From NCBI GenBank assembly GCA_963794385.1, contig CAWCDT010000005.1:62001-126000 (forward strand): a DNA stretch of 64,000 nucleotides, given 5' to 3'. Below the pieces are notes generated by a model. That model worked only from the letters and a program-made list of their open reading frames with translations, was not told where the DNA came from and did not search any database. Source of the DNA: Gaiellasilicea sp963794385. GTDB taxonomy: Bacteria; Actinomycetota; Thermoleophilia; Gaiellales; Gaiellaceae. Below are positions 38,391 to 48,948 of this stretch, piece by piece. The stretch's first letter is position 1. Every line of letters begins with the position of its first letter. A program made the translations under genes and the position numbers.

Positions 38391-39587
38391 TTAACTGCGG
38401 AGTAGCGCGAGCACCGCGAGCACCCTGCGGTGGTCCTCCGCAGTGGCGGGAAGGCGCAGCTTCACGAAGATGCTCGTCACGTGTTTCTCCACCGCTCGCA
38501 GCGTGACGAAGAGACGCTCGGCGATCGCCTGGTTGGAGCGCCCTTCGGCCATCAGCTCGAGCACCTCGCGCTCGCGCGGCGAGAGATCATCGATCGGGTC
38601 GTCGCGCCGGTGACGACCGACGAGCTCGCTGACCACGGTCGGGTCGAGGGCAGAGCCACCCTCCGCGACGCGGCGCACGGCAGCCGCGAACTCGTCGATG
38701 TCGGCGACCCGGTCCTTGAGCAGGTAGCCGACGCTCTCCGCGCTGTCGGAAAGGAGCTCCATCGCATAGACGGGCTCGACGAACTGCGAGAGCACGAGCA
38801 CGCCGGTCTCCGGATGCCGCTCGCGGATCTCCTTGGCCGCCCGGAGGCCCTCGTCGGTCTGCGTGGGCGGCATGCGGATGTCCACGACCGCGACGTCCGG
38901 CTGGTGCATCGCGACGTGGCGAAGCAGGTCCTCCGCGTTCCCCGACTGCGCGACGACGTCGAAGCCGGCCTCCTGGAGCAGCCGGGCGATCCCCTCGCGC
39001 AGCAGCACCGAGTCGTCTGCAAGCACGACGCGCACCGGTGTGGCGCCCGGCCGGGCCCGCAGCGGGGGAAAGTCTCCGCCCAGTCCGGGCTCGTCGAGCT
39101 GGTAGATGCGCTCCGGCTCGGGCAGGTCGGGCAGCAGCCAGAGGCCGAGGTCCCGGAGGTCGCGACCCGGCGTGAGCACGGTCGCGGCCGACTCGGACGT
39201 GATGATCTGGCCGCCGTGGCCGGCCGAGGCGATCCGGTAGGCGCGGTGCACGTCGACGCCCACGTAGCCGTCGTCTCCCAAAGCCGCCGTGCCGGTGTGG
39301 ATGCCGATCCGGACGCGCACGGGCGCCGGCCAGTGGTGACCGGTCAGCAGCCGCTGCGCGTCGCACGCGGCGGAGGCGGCCTCCTCCGTCGAGGCGAAGA
39401 CGGCAAAGAGCTCGTCGCCCCGCGAGTCGACCTCGTGCCCGCTCGAACCGGAAAGGGCCTCTCGTAGCAGCCGCCTGATGTCACCGAGGACGGGTTGCCA
39501 CTCGGCGCCCAGCTCGCGGGCAAGCCGCGTCGAGCCTTCGACGTCGGCGAACAGGAAGGTGACGGTGCCCGTCGGGAGCGAGCTCAC
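38391..39587 (-). CDS. Adenylate/guanylate cyclase-like domain fused to NarL-type response regulator
   Basis: A 398-residue three-part protein. Residues about 1-170 are a class III cyclase homology domain (TGTVTFLFADVEGSTRL with metal Asp, VDSRGDELFAVFAS, then GVDVHRAYRIASAGHGGQI). The transition-state Asn of active cyclases (VNRAAR) is His here. Residues about 188-310 form a receiver (VVLADDS, phospho-Asp in VAVVDIRMPP, KD loop), and about 335-398 a LuxR/NarL helix-turn-helix (LSPREREVLELMAEGRSNQA). It could sense nucleotides and control transcription directly. Start and stop are clear. It is followed upstream on the same strand by a small conserved gene and a kinase. Confidence 0.9.
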   Translation of the reverse strand: MSSLPTGTVTFLFADVEGSTRLARELGAEWQPVLGDIRRLLREALSGSSGHEVDSRGDELFAVFASTEEAASAACDAQRLLTGHHWPAPVRVRIGIHTGTAALGDDGYVGVDVHRAYRIASAGHGGQIITSESAATVLTPGRDLRDLGLWLLPDLPEPERIYQLDEPGLGGDFPPLRARPGATPVRVVLADDSVLLREGIARLLQEAGFDVVAQSGNAEDLLRHVAMHQPDVAVVDIRMPPTQTDEGLRAAKEIRERHPETGVLVLSQFVEPVYAMELLSDSAESVGYLLKDRVADIDEFAAAVRRVAEGGSALDPTVVSELVGRHRRDDPIDDLSPREREVLELMAEGRSNQAIAERLFVTLRAVEKHVTSIFVKLRLPATAEDHRRVLAVLALLRS

Positions 39588-39598
39588 TCCCAGAGTCT

Positions 39599-39643
39599 AG
39601 GAGGGTTTGGCGGACCCTTGCGCGGGGTTCGCCAAACCCTCCT
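39599..39643. terminator. Inverted repeat/terminator between 75-residue gene and cyclase-regulator gene
   Basis: AGGAGGGTTTGGCG (39599-39612) and CGCCAAACCCTCCT (39630-39643) form a perfect 14-bp stem with inner CCC/GGG pairing. It starts 5 bases after the stop of the 39649-39876 gene and lies 12 bases upstream of the cyclase-regulator start; it is either a terminator or an operator. Confidence 0.6.
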
Positions 39644-39648
39644 CGTCG

Positions 39649-39876
39649 CTACGCTGCGACTTCCAGGAGCTCCGGGCTGCGGCGGGCGGCATAGGCGAAC
39701 GGGTGGTAGAAGGCGTCGAGTGCGTCGGAACGCTCGACGGAGAGCTCGAACAACGCATCGCTGGCCAGGTGCAGCACCTCGACCGAGACTGTGTCGTCGG
39801 CGGGCGTCCACCAGAGAGTGACGTCGATTCCGTCGTTCCGGCGGCTTGCGAGATCGATTCTATGGGGGGCGTTCAT
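39649..39876 (-). CDS. Small conserved protein, 75 residues, unknown function
   Basis: Starts at ATG 39876 after AAGGAG; MNAPHRIDLASRRNDGIDVT is followed by a beta-rich core (LWWTPADDTVSVEVLHL) and ALDAFYHPFAYAARRSPELL. It has no membrane segment or catalytic motif. The good ribosome-binding site and regular alternation of polar and non-polar residues support a real gene. It lies between a histidine kinase and a response regulator, so a signalling role is possible but unproven. Confidence 0.65.
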   Translation of the reverse strand: MNAPHRIDLASRRNDGIDVTLWWTPADDTVSVEVLHLASDALFELSVERSDALDAFYHPFAYAARRSPELLEVAA

Positions 39877-39970
39877 TTCGGCTCCTTGTCGTGTCTGCGG
39901 TGCCCGCACGATCCCACCTGGAGCTGCTTGCGCCGATGCGGAGCGCACGTGTCCGCAGGTACGGGCTGCC

Positions 39971-42445
39971 CTACTCCTGAGAGGCGGGCTGCAGCGGGAT
40001 CTCGGCCGTCACGCGCGTGCCGCCGCCGGCGGGGCTCTCGATCGAGAGCGTGCCGCCGAGCGCCTCGACCCGGTCCGTCAGGCCACGCAGGCCCGAGCCC
40101 GCGACGGGATCGGCGCCGCCGATCCCGTCGTCGCCGACCTCGACCCGCGCACTGCCGTTCTCGCAGCTCACGCGCACCGTCGCGCCGCTGGCGCCCGCGT
40201 ATTTCGCAACATTGGCCAGAGCCTCGGCGATCACGTAGTACGCAGCCGCTTCAACCGGCCGGGGGAGCTCCTCGGCGGGCGTCTCGATGTCGATCGGGAT
40301 CGGCGAGCGCGAGGCGAGCGCCTCGAGCGCCGCCGGGAGGCCGCGGTCGGTGAGCACCGCCGGATGGATGCCGCGGGCGAGCTCGCGGAGCTCGTCGAGC
40401 GCCGCGGCGAGCTCGCTCGCGGGCCGAGTCGAGGACCCTGGCCCGCAGTCTCGGGATCGGAGTCGAGCTTCGCCTGGGCGAGCCGGAGCGAAAGCGATAG
40501 CGCGACGAGGCGCTGTTGGGCGCCGTCGTGGAGGTTCCGCTCGAGTCGGCGCCGTGCCTCGTCGCCGGCCTCGACGATCCGTGCCCGTGAGGCCCGGATC
40601 TCCTCCTCCTGGCGGCGCCGGTGCGTGACGTCGGCGAACATCACCATGTGGCCGACGACGTTCCCCGAGGTGTCCTTGAGCGGCGCCGCCGAGGCCTCGA
40701 CCACGATCTTCGCCCCGTCCTTGCGCAGGCGCACGGTCTCGACGTTGTTGTAGAGCTCGCCGGTGCGAACCCGCCGGAAGAGCTCCGCGAGCTCATCTTC
40801 CCGCTCACGGGGAATGTGCTTGGGCTTGCCTCCGACGATCTCGGCGGCGCTCCAGCCGAACATGTGCTCCGCGGCCGGGTTCCAGCGCGTGATCGTGTCA
40901 TCGAGCGCGTACTCGGCGATCGCCACCGGTGAGGCCTCGATCACCGCCTCGAGCCGCTGCTGGCTGGCCTGCAGCTGCTTGTGCTGGAGCTGGCGCTCAG
41001 TGACGTCGAGGCCGCCGCAGACCACGTTCCGCACGTTTCCCTGGTCGTCGTAGAGCGGGGCGGTCGACCAGGCGATCGTCAGTTCCTGCCCGGCCCGGTT
41101 GACGAACGTGTGCTCGAAGCCGGCCTTCTTGTGGAAGGGCGCTGCCTCCTCGAAGCGCATTCTCGAGCCCTCCCGCTCCTCCGGCGAGACGAAGACGTCC
41201 CAGAACGGCTGCCAGCGAACCTGCTCCTCGTCGTCGTAGCCACTGGCCACCAGTGAGGCCTCGTTCAGGTTCACGATCCTGCCTTCGCGGTCGAGCGAGC
41301 ACAGCAGGGACGGCGAGGCATTGACGATCGTCTCGAGGAACTCGATCTGGGCCCGCAGCTTCGCTTGCAGGCGCTCGTTGTCCAGCCACAGCCCCGCCGC
41401 TGCGGCTGTTGCGTCGACAAGCTCCGGTTCGTCCGCGAGCAGCGGATCGTGCAGCAGCGCGGCAGTCGGGCGGCCCGCGTGCTCGACGAGGGTGACGTGG
41501 CGGTTGCCGTCTCCCTCTGCGAGGGGCTTGCCGTCGGCCGAGACGTAGCGGCCGGACTCGGGCAGCCAATAGGCGATGTCGAGCGTCGGGTCGCGCAGCG
41601 TCCGGGCGAGCGCGTCCCGGATCGGCGTGCCGCGGGTGAGCTCGAGCAGCAGGTCGGCGACGCCAGAGCGGGCGAGACGGCCCTTGAGCACGCCGGCCAG
41701 GAACGCGATGGGCACGGCCGCGAGCGCGGCCAGGGCCATCAGCTCGATCGGCCTGCCCGTGCGCTGCGAGAACTCCGACACGCCGAGGGCGACGAGCAGC
41801 AGAAAGAGCGTGAACGCGCTCGTCGCGTACACCGGTCCGAGCGCGCGTCGCAGAGTGGGGCTGGCATGACGCCACCGCTGTGCGAGAGCCAAGAGAACGA
41901 GGACGAGGACAATGAGTGCGGCGACGGAGGCGAACGCCAAGATGACCTGGGCGGCCCGGTCGCTCTGCACCACGGCGATCGTGCTGTCCGGACAGGCCTC
42001 GCCGCACGTCCGGTCCGTGCCTCCGACGAGGAGCAGCGCCACCGCCGGCACGATCAGGTCGAACCAGATCACGATCACGAGCAGCCGGAAGTAGCGCGAC
42101 TCGAGCCTCCCGGACGGAAAGGCGAGGATGAGGTGACCGAACGCTCCGAAGGCGGCGCTGTTGAAGATGAACCCGAGCGTGAAGATCCAGGCGTTGTTCG
42201 CGGTCGTCAGCGCACTGAGCAGCCAGAGGCAGCCGGTGGCGACGAGGAGCAGGCCGGTGCGGTTCTCGGGACGGCGCCAAATCGGCGAACAGGCCGCTGA
42301 AGACGAACGAGAGCGTGCCGACCACCGCGATCGAGAGGATCCAGACCTTGTCGTCTGTGTGGTTGCTTCTCGAGACCAGCCAGACTGCGCCCGCCGCGCC
42401 GAGCAGCGCGACCGCGCCGGCGGCGACGAGGTAGCGGCCTCTCAC
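39971..42445 (-). pseudogene. Membrane PAS sensor histidine kinase (NarX/HisKA_3 type), two frameshifts
   Basis: From GTG 42445 the N-terminal part has about eight membrane helices (YLVAAGAVALLGAAGAVWLV onward); a frame change near 42275 joins RRPENRTGLLLVATGCLWLL. A GAF-like stretch and two PAS domains follow (FLETIVNASPSLLCSLDREG; LEAVIEASPVAIAEYALDDT). The HisKA_3 motif ARRRLERNLHDGAQQRLVAL has the phospho-acceptor His. Another frame change near 40437 leads to the ATPase domain with EALANVAKYAGAS (N-box) and VGDDGIGG/GSGLRGLTDRV (G-boxes). The GTG overlaps the receiver stop by four bases, so kinase and receiver form a pair. The frameshifts look like indel errors. Confidence 0.85.
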
Positions 42446-42795
42446 CCCAGGACGTCTGTGAGGCTGTCTCCCGAAAGCTCGGCCTTCGGGATGAAGCCGC
42501 GGGCTCCGCTCTGCGCGATCATGCAGCCATAGTCGCATGCATCGCGGCTCGAGACGAGAACGACGGCCGGTGGGCCGCCGTTCAGGTGGAGCGTCCGGCA
42601 GACGGCGAAGCCATCCATGTCCGGAAGCTGGACGTCGAGCAGGAGCACGTCGGGATGCAACGCCCGCACCGCGGCGATCGCCGACTCTCCGTCCTCCGCC
42701 TCGCCAACGACCTCGTAGCCTTCCGACTGGAGGATCGCCTTGGCCGACGCGCGGAAGCTCGGGTGGTCGTCGGCGATCACAACGGTCTTTGGCAT
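42442..42795 (-). CDS. Stand-alone response regulator receiver (REC) protein
   Basis: A 117-residue receiver domain with no output domain. MPKTVVIADDHPSFRASAKA has the acidic pair, VLLLDVQLPDMDGF the phospho-acceptor Asp, LVSSRDA the switch Ser/Thr position and GFIPKAEL the conserved Lys. The start could also be ATG 42801 (MC ahead of MPKT). GTGA overlap with the downstream kinase gene argues that the two work together; with no DNA-binding domain, the receiver may be a phosphate shuttle or act by protein contact. Confidence 0.88.
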   Translation of the reverse strand: MPKTVVIADDHPSFRASAKAILQSEGYEVVGEAEDGESAIAAVRALHPDVLLLDVQLPDMDGFAVCRTLHLNGGPPAVVLVSSRDACDYGCMIAQSGARGFIPKAELSGDSLTDVLG

Positions 42796-42862
42796 GCACA
42801 TATGGTGGCAGAGCGCGACCGCAGCTGTAGTGCGGCAAACCACACTCTCCTTCTACCCCTTT

Positions 42863-44332
42863 TCAAGCGCTCGCTCGCAGCGGTTCCGTCCGTCGCTCGC
42901 GGGCGGCGAGGGCCTGCTTCGCCTTGACCGCCAGCCAGAGCTCCATGCGTTCTGCCGGGTCGTCGGGGTGGCGGCCCGTCTGCTTGCGCAGCTGCTCCAT
43001 CCGGTAGCGGAGCGTGTGCCGGTGCACACCGAGCCGGGCGGCGGCTTCGCTCCAGCGGCAGCCTGTGTCAAGGAGAGCCGTCAGCGACTCGAGCAGCCAC
43101 GTGCTCGCCGCTGCGGGACCGAGCACGCGCGCCACGAAGGCCTCGAGCGCCGCACTCGGCAGGCTGAGCAGGAGCTCGAGCGAGCCCAGGTCGTGGTACG
43201 AGGCGACCGGGCCGGCGACCGTGTCGAGAGCCGCTCGCGCCTCGAGCAGGCTGCGCCCGAGACCGGCGCCCGACGCGGGGCGACCCACGCCCACCCGGGT
43301 GGCGGGCGCCGTGTCGACGAGCCGCTGCGCCAGCGCGAGGACTTCCTCCTCGCTGTCGGCCGCGACGAGGAACGCGGCGCGGTCGCGCCGCGAGGCGGAG
43401 AGATGACGCACGCCCCGGTCGTCTAGCGCGCGCGCGCAGCAGCAACGCGGACGTCGCCGGAGGGCGCCTCGTCGGCGACGGCGAGCAGGGCTGCGTACCG
43501 CGCGTGCGGATCGAGCCCGAAGGCCGCGATCCTGCGGGCGATCTCGCGTTCGTCGAGTCGGTCTTGCTCGAGGTCCTCGAGCAGGTCGCCGGCCAGGCGC
43601 AGCTCCGCAGCCGAGACCGCGTGACGGCGCGAGAGCTCGAAGGCGAGCGCCGTCTGGCCGTGGTGGAGCACCAGGCGGTCGTATTCGGAAAGCTCGCCGC
43701 CCGGCTTGCCCGCCCGCAGGGACCATGTGTCGCCGTCCGCGATCACCGGCAGCCTGAGCACGCTCTCGCAGGCGTCGAGCAGCGCGCCGCGGCATTCACC
43801 GACGACACGGCCGGCCTCGTCGACGAGGGCGAGCGAGCACTCCGCGTGCTCGCCGAGGATCGCCAGCAGCGCGGGAGCGCCGCGACCCTCGAGGACGGCG
43901 CGAGCAAGACGCTCATGGACCTCGAGCGCCCGTTCGAGGCGCGCCAGCTGCGCGTTCACGAGCCGGCCCGAGATCGCCTTCGTGAGCGCGATGAAGGGAA
44001 CTTCGTACGGCACGGTGACGAGCGGAAAGCCGAGCCGCTCGGCCTCGTCCGCGAGCGCCTCCGGGGGCTCCGCCCAACCGAAGCCGACTCCGAACGCGAG
44101 CCCGGCGAGCCCGTGCCGTGCGAGCCGGCGCACGTACTCGCGCTGCGGACGTGAGAGCTCGCCGATGCCGAGGCCGGTCGTGATCAGCAACTCGCCGCCT
44201 TCGAGCCACGGCGTCGGGTCGGGCAGCTCCGAGACGTGCACCCAGCGGATCGAGTTGCCCACTCCCGATGCACCCGCGGCGAGCTCGAGGCTCGAGGCCC
44301 GGCAGTTCGAGGATGTCCTGGACGGTCAGCAT
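42863..44332 (-). pseudogene. PucR family transcriptional regulator, two frameshifts
   Basis: From ATG 44332, MLTVQDILELPGLE starts the PucR N-terminal domain; a frame change near 44290 gives GNSIRWVHVSELPDPTPWLE and GGELLITTGLGIG, typical of purine-catabolism regulator-like proteins. A central GGDEF-like dimerisation region follows, a second frame change occurs near 43430, and the C-terminal PucR-type helix-turn-helix (LTALLDTGCRWSEAAARLGV then HRHTLRYRMEQLRKQTGRHP) ends at 42863. Divergent from the aminotransferase gene, it is likely the activator of the GABA/polyamine operon. Both frame changes look like indel errors. Confidence 0.85.
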
Positions 44333-44519
44333 TGGATCGGCCGCGTCGCTTGGACGCACGGGCCAAGACGCTACTCCTCTCCGGCGGCAAGAGGCAAGCA
44401 CTCACGCGGTACGGTGACGCCCGAGGAGCAAGGCTTTGGGCCGGTGTGTCCAACAGGACCGGGCTGACGTAGCCCGCGGGTCCATTGCGCCTCCACGGGG
44501 GCCGCGAGAGAATCGCCGC

Positions 44520-45798
44520 GTGTCTCTGAAGGAGCGCACAGCGGTCGACGACGTCGTGCACGCGCGGGAGCGCTACGTCGCCCGCGGCGTCGCGACGCCG
44601 AAGCTCGTCGTCCGGCGGGCGACTGGAGCGCGGGTCGAGGCGGTGGACGGGAACGTCTATCTCGACTTCGCGGGCGGGATCGCGTGCCAGAACGCCGGGC
44701 ACGGATTCGCCCCCGTCGTGGCCGCGATCCACGAGCAGGTCGACGCCTTCCTGCATCAGTGCTTCATGGTCGGCACCTACGAGCCGTACGTCGAGGTCTG
44801 CCGCAGGCTGGCCGAGCTCTCGCCCTGCGGCGGGCGAGAGCAAGTCGATCCTCGTCAACTCAGGCGCGGAGGCGGTCGAGAACGCCGTCAAGATCGCCCG
44901 CTCGGCGACCGGGAGGCCGGGCGTGGTCGTCTTCGACAACGGCTTCCACGGCCGCACCCTGCTGACGATGGCGATGACGAGCAAGGTGCGCCCGTACAAG
45001 GCCGGCTTCGGGCCGTTCCCGGCCGAGGTCTACCGCACCGTCGCGCCATATCCCTACCGCGGCATCGAGACGGACGAGGCGATTGCGGCGCTCGAGCACC
45101 TGTTCGAGAGCGAGGTCGACGCCACGTCGGTCGCGTGCGTCGTCCTCGAGACGGTGCAGGGCGAGGGCGGGTTCATCCCGATGCCGCTCGACTACCTGCC
45201 GAGGCTCGTCGAGCTCTGCGGGCGGCACGGAATCCTCTACGTTGCGGACGAGGTGCAGTGCGGCGTCGGGAGGACGGGCCCGATGTGGGCCGTCGAGCAC
45301 TACGAGGGCGTGCGGCCGGACCTCCTCGTCTCGGGCAAATCGCTCGGCGGCGGGCTGCCGTTGGCGGCGGTCACCGGCCGAGCAGAGCTCATGGACGCAC
45401 CCGGGCCCGGCGGGCTCGGTGGCACCTTCGGCGGGAATCCGGTCGCCTGTGTGGCCGCCTCCGTCGTGCTCGACACCGTCGCCGAGCCGGCGTTCCGCGC
45501 CCGGGCCGAGACCGTCGGGCAGACGCTCCGCGCCCGCCTCGACGAGCTCGCGGCGCGCGACGACGCGGGTCGGCGAGCTGCGCGGCCTCGGCCCGATGCT
45601 CGCGCTCGAGCTGCGTGACCAGAGCCCCGAGCTCGCGCAGAGCGATCACGGCGGCCGCCTTCGAGCGCGGCCTGCTCCTCCTCTCCTGCGGCCTCCACGG
45701 CAACGTGATCCGCCTGCTGCCGCCGCTGACCGTCACCGACGACGAGCTCGAGCGTGGGCTCGGGCCTCCTCGAGGAATCGTTTGCCATCGCAGCCTGA
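44520..45798 (+). pseudogene. 4-aminobutyrate-type class III aminotransferase, about four frameshifts
   Basis: PLP-dependent omega-aminotransferase of the GabT type. From GTG 44520: ARGVATPKLVVRRATGARVE, DGNVYLDFAGGIACQNAGHG; frame change near 44832; SILVNSGAEAVENAVKIARS, VVFDNGFHGRTLLTMAMTSK, VLETVQGEGGFIPMP, LYVADEVQCGVGRTGPMWA with the cofactor Asp, and LLVSGKSLGGGLPLAAVTGR with the PLP Lys. Changes near 45565, 45645 and 45765 are needed for GELRGLGPMLALELRD, GLLLLSCGLHGNVIRLLPPL and the TGA at 45798. With the transporter downstream it probably acts on GABA or diamines. Confidence 0.85.
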
Positions 45799-45806
45799 GG
45801 ATCGAC

Positions 45807-46826
45807 GTGCGCGTCGCGGGCCTGCGCAAACGCTACGGCGACGTGACCGCGGTCGACGGCGTCGACCTCGAAATCCGTCGCGGCGAGTTCTTCACGCATG
45901 CTCGGACCCTCGGGCTCCGGGAAGACGACGACGCTTCGCATGATCGCCGGCTTCGAGCGGCCGGACGAAGGGACGGTCGAGCTGCGTGGCCGGGACGTCT
46001 CGGCGCTGCCGCCGTACGCGCGCGACGTGAACACTGTCTTCCAGGACTACGCGCTCTTCCCGCACATGACGGTGCAAGAGAACGTGGAGTACGGGCTGCG
46101 AGTGAAGAAGGTGCCGCAGGGCCGAGCGGCGGTCACGCGCCGAGGAAGCGCTCGGGCCTCGTGCGGCTCGCCGGCTACGGCGGCCGCAAGCCCTCCCAGC
46201 TGTCCGGTGGGCAGCGGCAGCGCGTCGCGCTCGCGCGGGCGCTCGTCAACCGTCCCCAGGCGCTGTTGCTCGACGAGCCGCTGGGCGCGCTCGACCTCAA
46301 GCTCCGCCAGGAGCTCCAGGTGGAGCTCAAGGGCCTGCAGCAGGAGCTGGGGATCACGTTCGTCTACGTGACGCACGACCAGGAGGAGGCGCTCACGATG
46401 AGCGACCGCCTCGCCGTGTTCAACCACGGCAAGATCGAGCAGATCGGGGCGCCCGCCGAGGTGTACGAGCACCCGGCCAGCGAGTTCATCGCCGGCTTCG
46501 TCGGTGTCTCAAACGTGCTTGATCGCGACGGCCGCCGCTTCACGGTGCGGCCGGAGAAGATCCGCCTGCTCGGCGACGGAGAGCCCCCGGCGGCCGGCGT
46601 CAGCATGGAGGAAGGCCAGGTTCGTGACGTGGTTTACGTCGGAGCCGTCACCCGCTTTCACGTCGAGCTCGACGCGGGCGGGGAGCTGACCGTAGTGAGC
46701 CAGAACCTCGAGAGCGGCTCGAGCGAAGCGCTGGAGCGACAGGGAAGCCGGGTCCGGCTCGTGTGGCGGCCGGAGCACGTCTTCGTCATCGAAGAACCAG
46801 ACGGGTCGAACGGAGGGAGTCGATGA
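45807..46826 (+). pseudogene. ABC transporter ATP-binding protein (PotA-like), three frameshifts
   Basis: ATPase of a spermidine/putrescine-type importer. GTG 45807 starts VRVAGLRKRYGDVTAVDGVD; an extra base near 45897 breaks the frame just before Walker A (GPSGSGKTTTLRM); Q-loop VFQDYALFPHMTVQENVEYG; extra bases near 46130 and 46165; then the ABC signature LSGGQRQRVALARAL, Walker B ALLLDEPLGALDLKLR, the switch His in VYVTHDQEEALTMSD and a C-terminal TOBE domain (FTVRPEKIRLLGDGEPPAAG). It ends ATGA-overlapping the binding-protein gene. The remaining sequence is fully functional-looking. Confidence 0.87.
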
Positions 46827-48044
46827 GCAAGGGAAGAGTTGGGCGCTGGGCGGCGGCCGCGGCCGCGACCACAGTGCTCTGTGTGATGGCCGCCGGCTGC
46901 GGCGGGGACGACGAGGAGGCGCGCCGGCACGACCGCGGCCGCGACGGAGGAGGCCGCCGCGACGCCCGAAGGGATGATGCAGTCGCTCGGCGAGGGCGAG
47001 GGTGAGGTCAACCTGATCGCATGGGCCGGGTACGTCGAGGACGGCAGCACCGACCCGAAGGTGGATTGGGTCTCGTCGTTCGAGGAGCAGACCGGCTGCC
47101 AGGTCAACGTCAAGCTCGGCAACACGTCGGACGAGATGGTGACGCTGATGAGGACCGGTCAGTACGACGGCGTATCGGCCTCGGGTGACGCGAGCCTCCG
47201 CCTGATCGCGGGGGGCGACGTCGCGCCGGTCAATCTCGACCTGATCCCGAACTACGAAAACGTGTTCGAGGGCCTGAAGAACCAGCCGCACAACACGGTC
47301 GACGAGGTGCCGTACGGCGTCCCGCACGGGCGCGGGGCGAACCTGCTCCAGTTCCGCACCGACACAGTCAAGCCCGCGCCGGACTCGTGGAGTGTCGTCT
47401 GGGACGAGAACTCGCCACACAAGGGCAAGGTCACGGCGTACGACAGCCCGATCTACATCGCGGACGCTGCGGTCTACCTGATGGCGACGCAGCCCGACCT
47501 CGAGATCACCGACCCGTACGAGCTCGACGAGAAGCAGTTCGCGGCGGCGGTCGACCTGCTCAAGAAACAGCGCACGATCATCGGCGAGTACTGGTCGGAC
47601 TACACGAAGCAGATCGCGGCGTTCACCGGCGGCGAGAGCGTCGTCGGGACGACCTGGCAGGTGATCACCAACGTGCTCAAGGGCGAGGACGTGCCCGTGA
47701 ACTCGGTTCTGCCGAAGGAGGGCTCGACCGGCTGGTCGGACACGTGGATGATCGCGTCGGAGGCCAAGAGCCCGAACTGCATGTACATGTGGATGAACCA
47801 CATCATCTCGCCGGAGGCGAACGCGGCCGCGACCGAGTACTTCGGCGAGGCCCCGTCGAACAGCGAGGCGTGCCAGCACACGGCCAACAAGGACCACTGC
47901 ACGCTCTTCCACGCCGACGACGAGGAATACTTCGAGCAGATCCACTACTGGAAGACGCCGCAGGCCGACTGCGGCGACGACCGTGGCACGGTCTGCAAGG
48001 ACTACTCCGAATGGACACAAGCCTGGACTGAAATTAAAGGTTGA
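46823..48044 (+). pseudogene. Polyamine-type ABC transporter substrate-binding lipoprotein, one frameshift
   Basis: ATG 46823 follows GGAGGGAG and encodes a lipoprotein signal (TTVLCVMAAGCGGDDEE, lipobox AAGC). One base change near 46920 shifts the frame; after it, an Ala/Thr/Glu linker leads to the periplasmic-binding fold: NLIAWAGYVEDGSTDPKVDW, GQYDGVSASGDASLRLIAGG, YGVPHGRGANLLQFRTD, AYDSPIYIADAAVYLMATQP and VVGTTWQVITNVLKGEDVPV. It resembles PotD/PotF proteins. The C-terminal quarter has an unusual number of Cys residues (CMYMW, ACQHTANKDHC, DCGDD, VCKDY). The GTTGAGCTCG end overlaps the permease gene. Confidence 0.87.
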
Positions 48045-48948
48045 GCTCGTCGTCTGAGGTCGTCGAGGCGCCGCGCCGGGAATCTCCGGCGCGGCGCCTC
48101 TCCTCGTTCCTGGACCGACACTCGCGGCTCCGAGTCGGGCTGCTGCTGACGCCGCCGCTCTCGTGGCTCCTGCTGGCCTACCTCGGGTCGCTCGTCGTCC
48201 TCTTCGTCGCTGCGTTCTGGCGACTCGACCCGTTCACGGCCGAGGTCGTGCACGACTACGGCTTCCAGAACTTCCGGCAGCTGTGGGAGAGCGACGTGTA
48301 CCGGGCGATCACGCAGCGCACGATCCTGATCGCCGCCGCTGTGACCGTCACGGACGCCGTGCTCGCCTTCCCGATCGCGTTCTACATGGCGAAGGTCGCC
48401 TCGCCGCGCACGCGCAACCTGCTCGTCGTCGCCGTCCTGCTCCCGCTCTGGGCGAGCTACCTCGTCAAGGTCTACGCCTGGCGGATCGTCCTCCAGGAAG
48501 AGGGCCTCTTGAACTGGGTGCTCTCGCCGCTCGGGCTCTCGGGGCCGGGGTTCGGCAACGTGGCCACGTGGCTCGTCTTCTCCTACCTCTGGCTGCCGTT
48601 CATGATCCTCCCGGTCTACGCCGGGTTCGAGCGGATCCCGTCGTCGCTGCTCGAGGCCTCGGCCGATCTCGGGGCGCGCGGTTTCTGGACGCTGCGGCGC
48701 GTCGTGTTCCCGCTGGTGCTGCCCGCGTTGGCGGCGGGCTCGATCTTCACCTTCTCGCTGACGCTCGGCGACTACATCACGCCCCAGCTGGTCTCGAGCA
48801 CGCAGTTCATCGGCAACGTCGTCTACGCCAACGTCGGCGTCGCGAACAACCTCCCGTTCGCGGCCGCGTTCGCGACGGTGCCGGTCGTCGTGATGGTCGA
48901 TCTACCTGCTGCTGGTGCGGCGCCTCGGGCGCCTTCGAGAACCTATGA
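48041..48948 (+). pseudogene. ABC transporter permease (PotB-like), 3' frameshifts
   Basis: A permease of about 300 residues with six membrane helices after a charged N-terminus (SPARRLSSFLDRHSRLRVGL). The cytoplasmic EAA loop SLLEASADLGARGFWTLRRV contacts the ATPase. The frame is intact to about 48900 (AFATVPVVVMV); one extra base there and another near 48930 are needed to give IYLLLVRRLGAFENL and the TGA at 48948, which overlaps the next ATG (ATGA). Uncorrected, the frame runs on into meaningless sequence to 50008. Starts at TTG 48041, overlapping the binding-protein stop. Confidence 0.87.

Noticed and set aside
44333..44519. Gap between PucR and the aminotransferase considered as a riboswitch
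   Set aside because: Only short G+C stems and a CTTGG/CCAAG pair were seen; no conserved aptamer was recognisable.
44436..46826. Long plus-strand frame that appears to join the aminotransferase and ATPase into one protein
   Set aside because: It is an accident of frameshifts: parts are out of frame for the aminotransferase, and the stop and start of two ordinary genes lie inside.
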